DNA of 37,056 bases from the NCBI RefSeq assembly GCF_000686565.1, contig NZ_JMKW01000025.1, positions 1-37,056 on the forward strand, in the 5' to 3' direction. A program made the position numbers and the translations under genes. Positions 25,462-34,182 of this stretch are shown here, piece after piece. Source of the DNA: Helicobacter bilis ATCC 51630 (GTDB lineage Bacteria > Campylobacterota > Campylobacteria > Campylobacterales > Helicobacteraceae). A model generated the notes under the pieces. The model was given only the letters and a program-made list of their open reading frames with translations. It did no database searches and had not been told where the DNA came from. The number at the start of each line of letters is the position of its first letter. The first letter of the stretch is position 1.

Positions 25462-25635
25462 CTATTTCTTCATGAGATTGTAAAAAAGCACACCAAATAG
25501 GGCAATGATAGCACCAACGCAAACAATCCCCATAAGCCATAAAATAAGCGGTAACACGAAACCAAGTATCTTAAAGATAATAATGGTAAGACAAATCAAA
25601 ACGACAAAAATGAGACCCAATTGTAAAAACTGCAT
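25462..25635 (-). CDS. small two-helix membrane protein, 57 aa
   Basis: A 57-residue protein with an AGGAG site 5 nt upstream of its ATG. It has two hydrophobic helices (about residues 5-20 and 25-52) with a KILGF turn, and a basic C-terminal end (NLMKK). It looks like a real inner-membrane micropeptide. It lies 130 bp after the fumarase beta gene on the same strand and may be the last gene of that cluster. Function unknown. Confidence 0.7.
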   Translation of the reverse strand: MQFLQLGLIFVVLICLTIIIFKILGFVLPLILWLMGIVCVGAIIALFGVLFYNLMKK

Positions 25636-25765
25636 AAACGCTCCTTGTGATTATATAGGGCTGTATTCTAGTATAAAAAAGTTAATACCTTAAAAGTAAA
25701 AGTTACAACTATAATATTATCATCGTTGCATGACATTGCAACGCAAAAACGCAAAATGTAAATTT

Positions 25766-26320
25766 CTATATTTGCTTATACGCAGATTGCCCTTGCTCAT
25801 AAAAATTATTACCATCGCTATCAATGGCAACAATAGCTGGAAAATCAACAATAGTCAGTCTTGCAACTGCTTCTGGTCCAAGCTCTTCATACGCAAGGAC
25901 TTCATATTTTTGAATACATTTAGAGATCAAAGCAGCAGCACCGCCAACCGCAACCATATAAACAACACCATGCTTTTTCATAGAATCAATAACTGCTTGA
26001 TTACGATAGCCTTTGCCAATCATACCGCTTATGCCCTGCTCTATTATTGTAGGCGTATATTTATCCATTCTGCCACTTGTCGTAGGTCCTGCAGATCCGA
26101 TAGCATTACCGGGCTTTGCAGGGCTTGGTCCTAAATAGTAAATAGTTTGATTTACCAAATCAACCGGTAGCTTTTCGCCTCGCGCCAACGCTTCTGTAAG
26201 TGCCTTATGTGCAGCATCTCTTGCTGCAATGATAGTCCCAGATATTAATACCGTATCACCTGCTCGTAACTTCTTGCCTTCTTCTCTAGTAAATGGGGCT
26301 TGCAATCTAATTTCTGACAT
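25766..26320 (-). CDS. class I fumarate hydratase, beta (C-terminal) subunit
   Basis: The 184-residue swivel subunit of the two-subunit Fe-S hydro-lyase (fumarase or L(+)-tartrate dehydratase family). It contains GDTVLISGTIIAARDAAHK, YYLGPSPAKPGNAIGSAGPTTSGRMD, and GKGYRNQAVIDSMKKHG, all typical of the beta subunit. The matching alpha subunit is at 27943-28788, but two hemerythrin genes lie between. The enzyme probably interconverts fumarate and malate in the TCA cycle; tartrate dehydratase cannot be excluded by sequence alone. AAGGAGA precedes the ATG. Confidence 0.88.
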   Translation of the reverse strand: MSEIRLQAPFTREEGKKLRAGDTVLISGTIIAARDAAHKALTEALARGEKLPVDLVNQTIYYLGPSPAKPGNAIGSAGPTTSGRMDKYTPTIIEQGISGMIGKGYRNQAVIDSMKKHGVVYMVAVGGAAALISKCIQKYEVLAYEELGPEAVARLTIVDFPAIVAIDSDGNNFYEQGQSAYKQI

Positions 26321-26348
26321 AATATCTCCTTAAAATAAGTTGTATTAC

Positions 26349-27023
26349 CTACACTTTCATGTCATTAATGTAAGTAATATTTGTATTGCAATGTTTGCAG
26401 TATATCTTTTTGCCTTGTTGTATCTGTGCATGGATAGGATCTGAAATGTTATACACCTTACCGCACATGCAGCTATAAATATGCAACACGCTATCCTTTT
26501 GAATTGCCTTTGTGCTATTTAGAGTAGGATTATTTTCTGGCTTACTCTGGGCTGAATGCTCGGATTCTACAAACGCATCTTCTAATATATTGTTTTCAGA
26601 TTCTAACTCTTTATTTTCCTTCGCCCTTTTCTTTTCTAGCATTTCTTGCTGATATTCCCCGATACGCATATCTTCTTGCAATATATGCCTAACAAGCCAT
26701 TGCTCAGTAATTATGGCAAGTTGCTGCTTAAAGTCATATTTCATATTTTTTATAAGCAAGGTCATCTCAGACACAATCTCTTTATGGTGTTCCCTATGCG
26801 TTTCTAATGCTGGAAATTGTATGCTTTCCATATAGGCTTCCTCATCTCTAAAATGAGTCTTCATATAGTCAAATAAAGCAACCAAAACCTGCTTAATCTC
26901 TAGTGGATTTGTCTGTTTGCCAATCATATTATCTGCTATATTCGCAAGCTCAAATAGCTTTTTATGTTGTTCATCAATCATAAAGTTATGAACACTATAT
27001 TCTTTACTCCACTTAGGTAGCAC
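26349..27023 (-). CDS. bacteriohemerythrin with C-terminal Cys-rich domain (1)
   Basis: A 224-residue non-haem diiron oxygen-binding protein. The ligand set is intact: His20, His57, Glu61, His76, His80, His113 and Asp118, in a four-helix bundle of about 125 residues. After a polar linker, a C-terminal domain has CMCGKVYN and CKHC, a likely Zn-ribbon or rubredoxin-like knuckle. A GTG start with AAAGGAT site follows the previous gene by 28 bp. The tandem neighbour is a close paralog. In C. jejuni, hemerythrins HerA and HerB protect Fe-S enzymes from oxygen damage, which may explain its position beside fumarase. Confidence 0.9.
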   Translation of the reverse strand: MLPKWSKEYSVHNFMIDEQHKKLFELANIADNMIGKQTNPLEIKQVLVALFDYMKTHFRDEEAYMESIQFPALETHREHHKEIVSEMTLLIKNMKYDFKQQLAIITEQWLVRHILQEDMRIGEYQQEMLEKKRAKENKELESENNILEDAFVESEHSAQSKPENNPTLNSTKAIQKDSVLHIYSCMCGKVYNISDPIHAQIQQGKKIYCKHCNTNITYINDMKV

Positions 27024-27051
27024 ACACTATCCTTTAGAATCCAAAAACACA

Positions 27052-27690
27052 CTAAACTTCAATGTCTGTAATATACTTAATAAATGTGGTGCAATCCTGA
27101 CATTTTACACCATCTCCCGCCTGTATTTTTGCATGTATATCTGGCTTAATATTATAAGTCTTCCCGCACAAACAGCTATACATATGCATGATGCCTTTTT
27201 TTGTTTCTTGCTTTTTCCCTGAAGTCATTTCAGCTTGTTTTAACAACGCATTATCTTCACTACTTGCAGCTGGTGTTGCTGCTTTTTGCATGGATCGCTT
27301 TTCATTCATTTCTTCACAATGTTTTGCATACTCCATATCTTCTTGCAAAATATGCTTTAAAAGCCATTGCTCCATGATAATCACAAGTTGTTGTTTAAAA
27401 TCATATTTCATATTTTTTACAAGATTTGTCATCTCAAACACAATCTGTTTATGTCTTTCTTTATGCAACTCAAGAGAGGGATATTGTATGCTTTCCATAT
27501 AAACTTCTTCATCTCTAAAGTGAGTTTTCATATAATCAAACAAGGCGACAAGCATTTTTTTAATCTCAGCTGGGTCAGTCTGCTTCCCAATCATATTATC
27601 CGCCATATTCGCAAGCTCAAATAGCTTTTTATGTTGCTCATCAATCAAATAATTTTTAACACTATATTTATCATTCCACTGCAACAACAT
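27052..27690 (-). CDS. bacteriohemerythrin with C-terminal Cys-rich domain (2)
   Basis: A 212-residue paralog of the next gene, with identical ligand positions (His20, His57, Glu61, His76, His80, His113, Asp118) and the same C-terminal Cys pattern (CLCGKTYN, CQDC). The bundle sequences are strongly alike (for example FDYMKTHFRDEE in both), pointing to a tandem duplication; the linkers have diverged. AAGGAG lies 7 nt before the ATG, so this is the first gene after a 252 bp gap to the fumarase alpha gene and may have its own promoter there. Confidence 0.9.
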   Translation of the reverse strand: MLLQWNDKYSVKNYLIDEQHKKLFELANMADNMIGKQTDPAEIKKMLVALFDYMKTHFRDEEVYMESIQYPSLELHKERHKQIVFEMTNLVKNMKYDFKQQLVIIMEQWLLKHILQEDMEYAKHCEEMNEKRSMQKAATPAASSEDNALLKQAEMTSGKKQETKKGIMHMYSCLCGKTYNIKPDIHAKIQAGDGVKCQDCTTFIKYITDIEV

Positions 27691-27942
27691 TTCATTACTC
27701 CTTAACCCAAGATATTTTAGAATAACATATTTATAATCAATAATGCAAACAACATTCCCAAATCATACACCATCGGCACAAAAAAACTTTTCATAAGAGA
27801 ATCTTTAATAAATGGATTTTTCTGCAACAATACATAAAGTCCATTTTATCTTTAAGTGCCATTTAAATACCCATTCTGCCTAAAACAACCTCTCTAGTGC
27901 AATCTAATAGCTACGCACAACACAACAAATAGATTCACAAGC

Positions 27943-28788
27943 TTACAACTCAACGCTATAATGCCGTGCTGCATGGCAATTCACATTAATTGCGACAGGC
28001 ATACCCGCAATATGCGTTGGATACCATTCAATATTTACACCAAATGCGGTAGTATTGCCACCTAGACCTTGCGGTCCAACACCTGTTTTATTTGCAAGCT
28101 CCAATAACTCTTCTTCTAATGCGGCATATTTTGGATGCGGATTCTTAGAATCTATTGATCGGATAGCAGCCTTTTTTGCTAAAATCGCAGCCTTTTCCAT
28201 AGTCCCACCGATACCTACACCAAGCACCATAGGCGGACACGCATTTGGTCCAGCAAGTTTAACAGCCTCTAAAAACAAACTTTTCACACCCTCAAGTCCA
28301 TCTGCTGGCACAAACATTTTTAATAAACTTTTATTCTCACTGCCAAAACCCTTTGGTGCAACCGTGATTTTAATCTTATCGCCCATAACCATTTCTGTAT
28401 GCAAAACCGCAGGTGAGTTATCGGTTGTATTCTTGCGTTCAAAAACAGGCTCATTGACAACAGATTTTCTCAAATAACCATCTTTATACCCGCGTCTTAC
28501 CCCTTCATTTATCGCATCGCTGAATAAACCACCAACAATATGCACATCTTGCCCAATCTCTGCAAAAACCACAGTCATACCAGTGTCTTGACAGATAGGC
28601 ATCATATTTGTTTGTGCGATTTCGCCATTTTTTATTAATGTGCCTAAAATATTCTTACCAATAGCAGAAGTCTCAACTTCTTGTGCTTTCTTAAAAGCAT
28701 TTTTTATATCTGGTGTCTGTATGCAACAAGCTTTAATGCAAAGCTCTTTAACGGCTTCTGAGATTGTTTCACATTGTATTTCACGCAT
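27943..28788 (-). CDS. class I fumarate hydratase, alpha (N-terminal) subunit
   Basis: The catalytic 281-residue subunit that binds the [4Fe-4S] cluster. Three cluster cysteines are visible: Cys66 (PICQDTGM), Cys184 (GPNACPPMVLG) and Cys271 (NVNCHAARH). GIGGTMEKAAIL and GVGPQGLGGNTTAFG are further family segments. The protein catalyses reversible fumarate hydration; its cluster is known to be inactivated by oxygen and superoxide, relevant for a microaerophile. The beta subunit follows after two hemerythrin genes rather than directly. Divergent from the SurA-like gene. Confidence 0.9.
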   Translation of the reverse strand: MREIQCETISEAVKELCIKACCIQTPDIKNAFKKAQEVETSAIGKNILGTLIKNGEIAQTNMMPICQDTGMTVVFAEIGQDVHIVGGLFSDAINEGVRRGYKDGYLRKSVVNEPVFERKNTTDNSPAVLHTEMVMGDKIKITVAPKGFGSENKSLLKMFVPADGLEGVKSLFLEAVKLAGPNACPPMVLGVGIGGTMEKAAILAKKAAIRSIDSKNPHPKYAALEEELLELANKTGVGPQGLGGNTTAFGVNIEWYPTHIAGMPVAINVNCHAARHYSVEL

Positions 28789-29035
28789 GTCTTATAGCTC
28801 CTTTTGTATTCTAAGGTTTTGGGTTTGTATATCATTTTGGCGATAAACCATGAGATTGTTGCATTCTATCCTTTTAGAGTTTAAAAAAAGTTTAATTACG
28901 CAAAAATATTTAACTTTTATTTAAAAAACTTAACCTTTCTTAACAATATTTGCTTGTTTCTATGTTAGAATCCACGCAGTAACTTAGCACATATTAAGCA
29001 ACTCCACAATATAAAATTCCATTTTAAGGATATTA

Positions 29036-29920
29036 ATGATTAAGAAAATCTTTATATTCACGCTTCTATGTTGTAGCACTTTTATATATGCAGAATCTAG
29101 CTCTCAAAGTCCAGCTTCTAGCCTAGATTCTGTCAGCAAGAATATTGTCGGTGGTATCGCACTTTTTGTGAATGGTGAGCCGATTACGCTACATGCGATT
29201 AAACAAGTAGAAAACGCATTGCATACAGACAGACTTCGAGCCACAGATATACTTGTAACAGAGAAGCTAAAAGAAGTTGAAATTAAGCGTTTAAAAATTG
29301 AAATAAATGATATGCAGCTAGATTCACAAATCGCACAAATCGCACAGCAAAATGGCATGAATCTAGACCAATTCTATGCGGCTATTATGCGAGAGGGTAT
29401 GAGCTTGGTAGAATATCGCACAAAGCTAAAAGAGCAAATGCTAGCACAAGAACTTATGCGAAAGATACTCTTTTCTAGCAATGTCGGGCAAGAAGATGAG
29501 CTGCGTAAATACTACAACGAGCATTTAGACGAGTTTGTTATCCCTAAAGAAGTTGTGGGTGTAAAATTTGTAAGTCGCAATAAAGAGATTCTAGAATCTT
29601 TTATGCAGCAAGGCATAGATAGTGCCATACCAGATTCCATAGCACACACTGAAGAGAAGCTAGAAATAGAGAGTTTGCCAACGCAGGTAGCTGATATTTT
29701 TCTAGCAACCAACGCAAAGTCTTTTACACAGGTATTTGAATCTGATAATGGCGATTTCGTTGCATTTTATATTAAGGAAAAAATATCAAACGAACAAGTA
29801 GATTTTGAAAAAGCAAAAAACTATATCGCACAAAAACTCATAGCAAATAATCAAGAAAAGATTCTAAGCGATTATTTTGAACGCGTAAGGAGCCGCTCTA
29901 AGATTGTTTTTGTCCGCTAA
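29036..29920 (+). CDS. SurA-like periplasmic chaperone (parvulin-type PPIase family)
   Basis: A secreted 294-residue protein with signal peptide MIKKIFIFTLLCCSTFIYA. The N-terminal domain (GGIALFVNGEPITLHAIKQVE, then the helical AIMREGMSLVEYRTKLKEQML) fits the SurA_N family. The following EFVIPKEVVGVKFVS strand and ADIFLATNAKSF segment resemble a short or degenerate parvulin domain, so isomerase activity is doubtful. Campylobacter Cj1289 is a known SurA-like protein of this size. It probably helps fold outer membrane proteins, several of which are encoded nearby. AAGGATATTA precedes the ATG. Confidence 0.82.
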   Translation: MIKKIFIFTLLCCSTFIYAESSSQSPASSLDSVSKNIVGGIALFVNGEPITLHAIKQVENALHTDRLRATDILVTEKLKEVEIKRLKIEINDMQLDSQIAQIAQQNGMNLDQFYAAIMREGMSLVEYRTKLKEQMLAQELMRKILFSSNVGQEDELRKYYNEHLDEFVIPKEVVGVKFVSRNKEILESFMQQGIDSAIPDSIAHTEEKLEIESLPTQVADIFLATNAKSFTQVFESDNGDFVAFYIKEKISNEQVDFEKAKNYIAQKLIANNQEKILSDYFERVRSRSKIVFVR

Positions 29921-30215
29921 TGAAAGTCTTTATTATCGCTATTAAGCAGGGCTTAACACCGAATTTTATTGCATACATAACGAACTAAACAATCTAGCAT
30001 AACCCTATCTGTTGTAATAGTTTTGGCTTGACACCCTAAAACTATCATTAGACATATACAAGCCTTACATGAAAATAACACTAGACCTTAACACATTAAC
30101 ACCATGTTAAAATAAATTTTGGCAATAAGACTCCATAAAGCCACGCCGCAAACATATAAAGTTAAATTGCATATTTTAATAGATTCTATCACTCTTGCAT
30201 GTTTCTACGCATATT

Positions 30216-30596
30216 CTATGACTTCAACGCAATACATTCAATCTCTATTTTACTGCCCTTTGGCAATTCTTTAACAGCAACCGTGCTACGAGTAGGCTTA
30301 TGTGAAAAATATGTGGCATAAACTTCATTAAATTGCGTAAAATACGACATATCACTAAGATACACATTTGTTTTTATTACATTCTCCAAGCTACTTCCAG
30401 CCGCTTCTAATACTGCTTTTAAGTTCTTGCAAACTTGATGTGTCTGTGCTTCTATGTCAGAATCCAAAAATTCCCCATTTGGTAACAATGGAATCTGCCC
30501 AGAAGTAAAAATCAAATTATTTGCAACAATAGCCTGTGAATATGGTCCTATCGCCTGCGGTGCATTACTTGTGCTTACAATATCAAACTTTTTCAT
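30216..30596 (-). CDS. ridA: Rid-family enamine/imine deaminase
   Basis: A 126-residue cytosolic protein that hydrolyses reactive 2-aminoacrylate and related enamines from PLP enzymes. It has the RidA pattern: APQAIGPYSQAIVANNLIFTSGQIPL, QTHQVCKNLKAVLEAAGSSL with TNVYLSDM, and the carboxylate-binding Arg in TRSTVAVKELP, followed by KIEIECIA. Length is typical. AAGGAATA precedes the ATG. Divergent from the small beta-barrel gene. Confidence 0.92.
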   Translation of the reverse strand: MKKFDIVSTSNAPQAIGPYSQAIVANNLIFTSGQIPLLPNGEFLDSDIEAQTHQVCKNLKAVLEAAGSSLENVIKTNVYLSDMSYFTQFNEVYATYFSHKPTRSTVAVKELPKGSKIEIECIALKS

Positions 30597-30721
30597 ATTA
30601 TTCCTTTCTGTGTAATCTATAAAACGCTTATTCTAACACATTTTGACAAAAAAAGGTTGTTGCAGGAAATATAACATAACAATATATAGTATTTTTAAAA
30701 TGCCTTGACTTGTTTTTTTTG

Positions 30722-30727
30722 TAAAAT
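30722..30727 (+). promoter_or_regulatory. -10 (TAAAAT) after a T8 run
   Basis: TAAAAT preceded by eight T and one G, 47 nt upstream of the ATG at 30775. Same arrangement as at 19985 and 20810. Confidence 0.6.
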
Positions 30728-30774
30728 CCCGCCTTAATGTGTGTATGCACAAATAAATTAATTAAAGGAAAATA

Positions 30775-31422
30775 ATGAGAAAAATATCATTGTCTATTGT
30801 ATGTAGTGCTTTAGTATGTAGTAGTGTAGCTTTGGCAAATAATCCTGCTGAAAATGCAACAGATTTAAAAGGCATGAAACCTTTTGTTGGCTTTATGGTT
30901 GGGACTTTGACCGAAACTGCAAGTGAAAGTAATAGTAGCAGTGGTAGTCTCAATGTAACTTTATCTGCAACATTATTTCAAACTGGTTTATGGGGCGGAT
31001 TAGAGTTTAACTTCATGGATAATCTAGGCGTTAGGGTATATGCAAACATACTTTCAACTCCATTGCCTAGTAGCACAAGTGTCTCACCCAAACTTAGTGG
31101 ATTATGGACTTTTAGTGGCAATATAGATTTAATCTATCGTCCAACGCAAAATATTGGTATTTTTGTAGGTATCGGTTTGGGGGATATAATGGGAATTTAT
31201 TCTTCTACTGTGCAAGGGCAAAAAGTTTCAAGTGTGTCTAATAGCTTTGCAACCATGTGGAATTCTGGTGTGCAGTATAATATTAATGCAAATAATATCT
31301 TAGAACTGAGTGCTATCCTTACCACAGAATTTGCGATTGTTACTAACCCTCACTTGAACACGGTGAAAGTAACTACAAGCCCCACATTTAACATTGCAGC
31401 AAAATACGCCTATAGATTCTAA
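30775..31422 (+). CDS. small outer membrane beta-barrel protein
   Basis: A 215-residue protein with signal peptide MRKISLSIVCSALVCSSVALA, an Asn-rich mature start, then alternating hydrophobic/polar strands ending in YAYRF with the terminal Phe typical for BAM recognition. The Ser-rich part (SESNSSSGSL) is probably a surface loop between strands 1 and 2. The size suggests an eight-stranded barrel. I cannot assign a specific family; Helicobacter has many such proteins. AAAGGAAA precedes the ATG. Confidence 0.78.
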   Translation: MRKISLSIVCSALVCSSVALANNPAENATDLKGMKPFVGFMVGTLTETASESNSSSGSLNVTLSATLFQTGLWGGLEFNFMDNLGVRVYANILSTPLPSSTSVSPKLSGLWTFSGNIDLIYRPTQNIGIFVGIGLGDIMGIYSSTVQGQKVSSVSNSFATMWNSGVQYNINANNILELSAILTTEFAIVTNPHLNTVKVTTSPTFNIAAKYAYRF

Positions 31423-31693
31423 GCGTATCTTAGGTTACAATAAACTTCAATGGCTTAGGATAGAACGCTCGTTTTTATTATTTTGAACCATAGGTGAAAA
31501 ATATTTAACATGAAGTTATTCTAGGCACTTCGCTTAAAACGATAACTAACTATTTAGAATCCATATTCTCATTATTTTGTGTTCTCTAAGTCTGCAACCA
31601 TCCATGGGATACCAATAGATTCCAAAAACTCGCCCTGACTTGTCAAAATGCTAAGAAATCTAAATCCCGCTGAAATATTAAAAATCAATTCCC

Positions 31694-33862
31694 CTAAAAC
31701 CTATATCTCACTTCAAAGCGATAGTCTGTGCCGGGTTCATATAAAGCCGTGCGGATTTTATTAATAGCTTCATTTGCACTATTATCTGCTTCAACTTTTA
31801 GTGGTGAGGTAGGGTCCATATAATAAGCGTTAAAGACATTTAAAATGCTGAATCGCAAGGTAAGCTTGTCTTTGCCAAGCGGATAGTAATTCACATATAA
31901 ATCTGACACACTATACCCATCTTTACCAATGTCTTCAAACTGCTTTTGATAGATATTATAACCTCTCGTGCCTTTCTTAAAGCCTGTCGCACATCGAGTA
32001 ACCCAAGCTATATCAAACATATCCGCATCATATCTCAATCCAACCATAAAGGTATAACCCCAAGTAGCCCCAAGCTCGTAAGTATCAGCAAGTAATGCCC
32101 CTTTGCCCTCACCTCCAGCAGTAAGCCAATTTCTTGCTACACCTAAATCAAGTGTGAATCTATCATAGTAAAACGCCGATCCAATCTCAAAGCCGTAATT
32201 AATAAGTGGAAAGTTTAGATTCTCTCTTACCCCTTGTCTTGTGCCACCCCCTGTTGCACCTTTTGCATAGCTATTAATAAAATTTAGAATATTTCCTGCA
32301 TACACTGCAAATTTAAAACTCATAAAATCATTTATATAATCAAGTGTGATTTCACCATGATTTGAGTATTCTGATTTGAGATTTGGACTTATCTCCACTT
32401 TTGTATCACGCAAAAGTGTCGCATCGCCGGGCATTGCCCCCCTTGTGCTGAAAGCATACTTTGCACTGATATCAAGCCCATCAATCACGCTATAAGTAAG
32501 CACGGTGCTAGGGCTTACTCCGCCTGTAAAATGATCCTGTTTATTCTTATCAAAATAGTAGTAAAAATCCGCCCTGCTACCATACCCCCATGTAAGATTG
32601 TCTAGAATCTGCCAGCTATCCTGCACAAATCCACCATAGATATATGCCTCTTCCCTGCCTCTATTATGTTTTAAATTGGGGCTATTTTTTTCACTATCTT
32701 GCATATTATCATCACGCACACTCATACCTTGAAAATCAAAGCCATATTCAAGCAAATGATCTTCATTTAGCTGATTACTTAGCCTTGCATTTGCACCATA
32801 GTTATCAAGCACGATAGCACGAGATGAGCTTTCATCATGGTCATGTCCACCACTGCTACCGCCATGATTATGGTCTTCTGTAAAAAGTGGTGTGAGATTT
32901 ACATTCTTTGCATTATGATATGCGGCAAGTTTTATAGAAGTGCCGCCATGCTCTGGTTTGTATTCATAGTTTGCAGTAAAACTTTGATTTTGATTCTTAT
33001 GTCGAAATAAATGACTTGCAAAATCTTCCCCTGCCACATCGCCGACATTTGATCGAAACGGGCGAGTCGCATCATCATTTATCACACTATAACCAACCGA
33101 AAACCTTTGATTAGAATCTACTTGTCCCCCAACTTTTAAAAGCACATTCGTTTGCATTGAGTTACTGCCTAGCACGGGGTTATTCATCGTGAGAAAGTTT
33201 TTATAAGTATGCTTTGCATCGCGATAATTTAGCACATTTTGATGATTTATACTTGCCAAAATGCCTACATCACTAAAAAGCCGACTATATACATTAAGAT
33301 TTGCCTTATAGCCTAAGTTTGTAAAAAAGCCTGTGCCAATTTCAGCACCAAACTTCTCCCCAGCTTTTAAAAAATCACTCGCATCTTTTGTCTCAAAGGC
33401 AATAGACCCAGCAAGCCCACCCGGTCCGCTACTCGCATCGCTTACGCCCTTGCTTACCACCACTTTTTTTAACAGAGATGGATCAACCATAACATTGCCT
33501 TGATGATGGAAGGCATTGCCATTTTGTGCCGCTCCATCAAGCGTTACCCTCATCATAAAGCTCTCAAACCCTCGCACATAAATCTTTTGTCCCATATTCG
33601 CACCACCACCTACAGCAATGCTAGGATCTTTTTTGAAAATATCTCTAAGATTTAGGGCTTGTGTCTTTTCCAAATCATCAGCAGTGATGAAAGTCTTTGT
33701 GCTTGTTTCATAGCCTTTTAGCTTACTTGTCGTGGTAACGGCGTTTAGCTTGTAAGATTCTGTATTGTCTTCTTGCGGTGTGTTAGAATCTAGTGCATAG
33801 CTTAAGGTTTGAGCTACACAACATATCGCCACACCCGCAAGTATCTTGCGTGTTTGTAACAT
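31694..33862 (-). CDS. TonB-dependent outer membrane receptor with His-rich loop
   Basis: A 722-residue TonB-dependent receptor. The signal peptide is followed by a plug domain (KLNAVTTTSKLKGYETST, then RDIFKKDPSIAVGGGANMGQ, IYVRGFESFMMRVTLDGA, NAFHHQGN) and a 22-strand barrel ending in VRYRF. The IYVRGFE and NAFHHQGN parts resemble the FrpB/CfrA group. A loop near residue 340 has DHNHGGSSGGHDHDE, seven residues of which are His or Asp pairs suited to Zn, Ni or Cu capture. Frame extends to 33895, but the ATG at 33862 has AAGGAT upstream and starts the signal peptide. The ligand is probably a metal or metal complex; not proven. Confidence 0.87.
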   Translation of the reverse strand: MLQTRKILAGVAICCVAQTLSYALDSNTPQEDNTESYKLNAVTTTSKLKGYETSTKTFITADDLEKTQALNLRDIFKKDPSIAVGGGANMGQKIYVRGFESFMMRVTLDGAAQNGNAFHHQGNVMVDPSLLKKVVVSKGVSDASSGPGGLAGSIAFETKDASDFLKAGEKFGAEIGTGFFTNLGYKANLNVYSRLFSDVGILASINHQNVLNYRDAKHTYKNFLTMNNPVLGSNSMQTNVLLKVGGQVDSNQRFSVGYSVINDDATRPFRSNVGDVAGEDFASHLFRHKNQNQSFTANYEYKPEHGGTSIKLAAYHNAKNVNLTPLFTEDHNHGGSSGGHDHDESSSRAIVLDNYGANARLSNQLNEDHLLEYGFDFQGMSVRDDNMQDSEKNSPNLKHNRGREEAYIYGGFVQDSWQILDNLTWGYGSRADFYYYFDKNKQDHFTGGVSPSTVLTYSVIDGLDISAKYAFSTRGAMPGDATLLRDTKVEISPNLKSEYSNHGEITLDYINDFMSFKFAVYAGNILNFINSYAKGATGGGTRQGVRENLNFPLINYGFEIGSAFYYDRFTLDLGVARNWLTAGGEGKGALLADTYELGATWGYTFMVGLRYDADMFDIAWVTRCATGFKKGTRGYNIYQKQFEDIGKDGYSVSDLYVNYYPLGKDKLTLRFSILNVFNAYYMDPTSPLKVEADNSANEAINKIRTALYEPGTDYRFEVRYRF

Positions 33863-34182
33863 GTTTATCCTTAACTTGAAATAATATTTATACAAGCAAT
33901 ATATAAAAATTACAATAAGCTTTATATGTTGTGTATGCTTTACATTGAAATATCACTTTGCTTTGGAGAAATGGATAAAGCTAAGTAGTATTATGTGCGG
34001 GGAATTATAGCGAAAAAAGTTTTAATAATTTAAATAACGGGTTAATAGCATAGCTTTATTGCATGTAGATTCTATTGTAAAATTTAAGCTTTAGATTCCA
34101 AGTTGCAGAATTTAAAGCTTAAATTATAGTGTTTTGTTGCTGATAAGTTATAGAATCCAAACTTCAGATTCTAAGATATCCC
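33863..34182. other. intergenic region with inverted repeats
   Basis: Gap between the receptor start and the autotransporter stop. AT-rich, with the receptor promoter expected near 33900. It holds a 13 bp inverted repeat at 34081-34125 and several copies of AGATTCTA. No Fur or NikR box could be assigned with confidence. Confidence 0.5.
34081..34125. terminator. possible stem-loop after autotransporter gene
   Basis: AATTTAAGCTTTA (34081-34093) and TAAAGCTTAAATT (34113-34125) form a perfect 13 bp stem with a 19 nt loop, 58 bp beyond the autotransporter stop. It is AT-rich and lacks a clear U run, so a terminator role is uncertain. Confidence 0.4.

Noticed and set aside
31611-31660. Resemblance to one end of the in-frame repeat (AAAACTCGCCC...TTGTC)
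   Set aside because: Needs several gaps and mismatches over about 30 bp; not distinguishable from chance.
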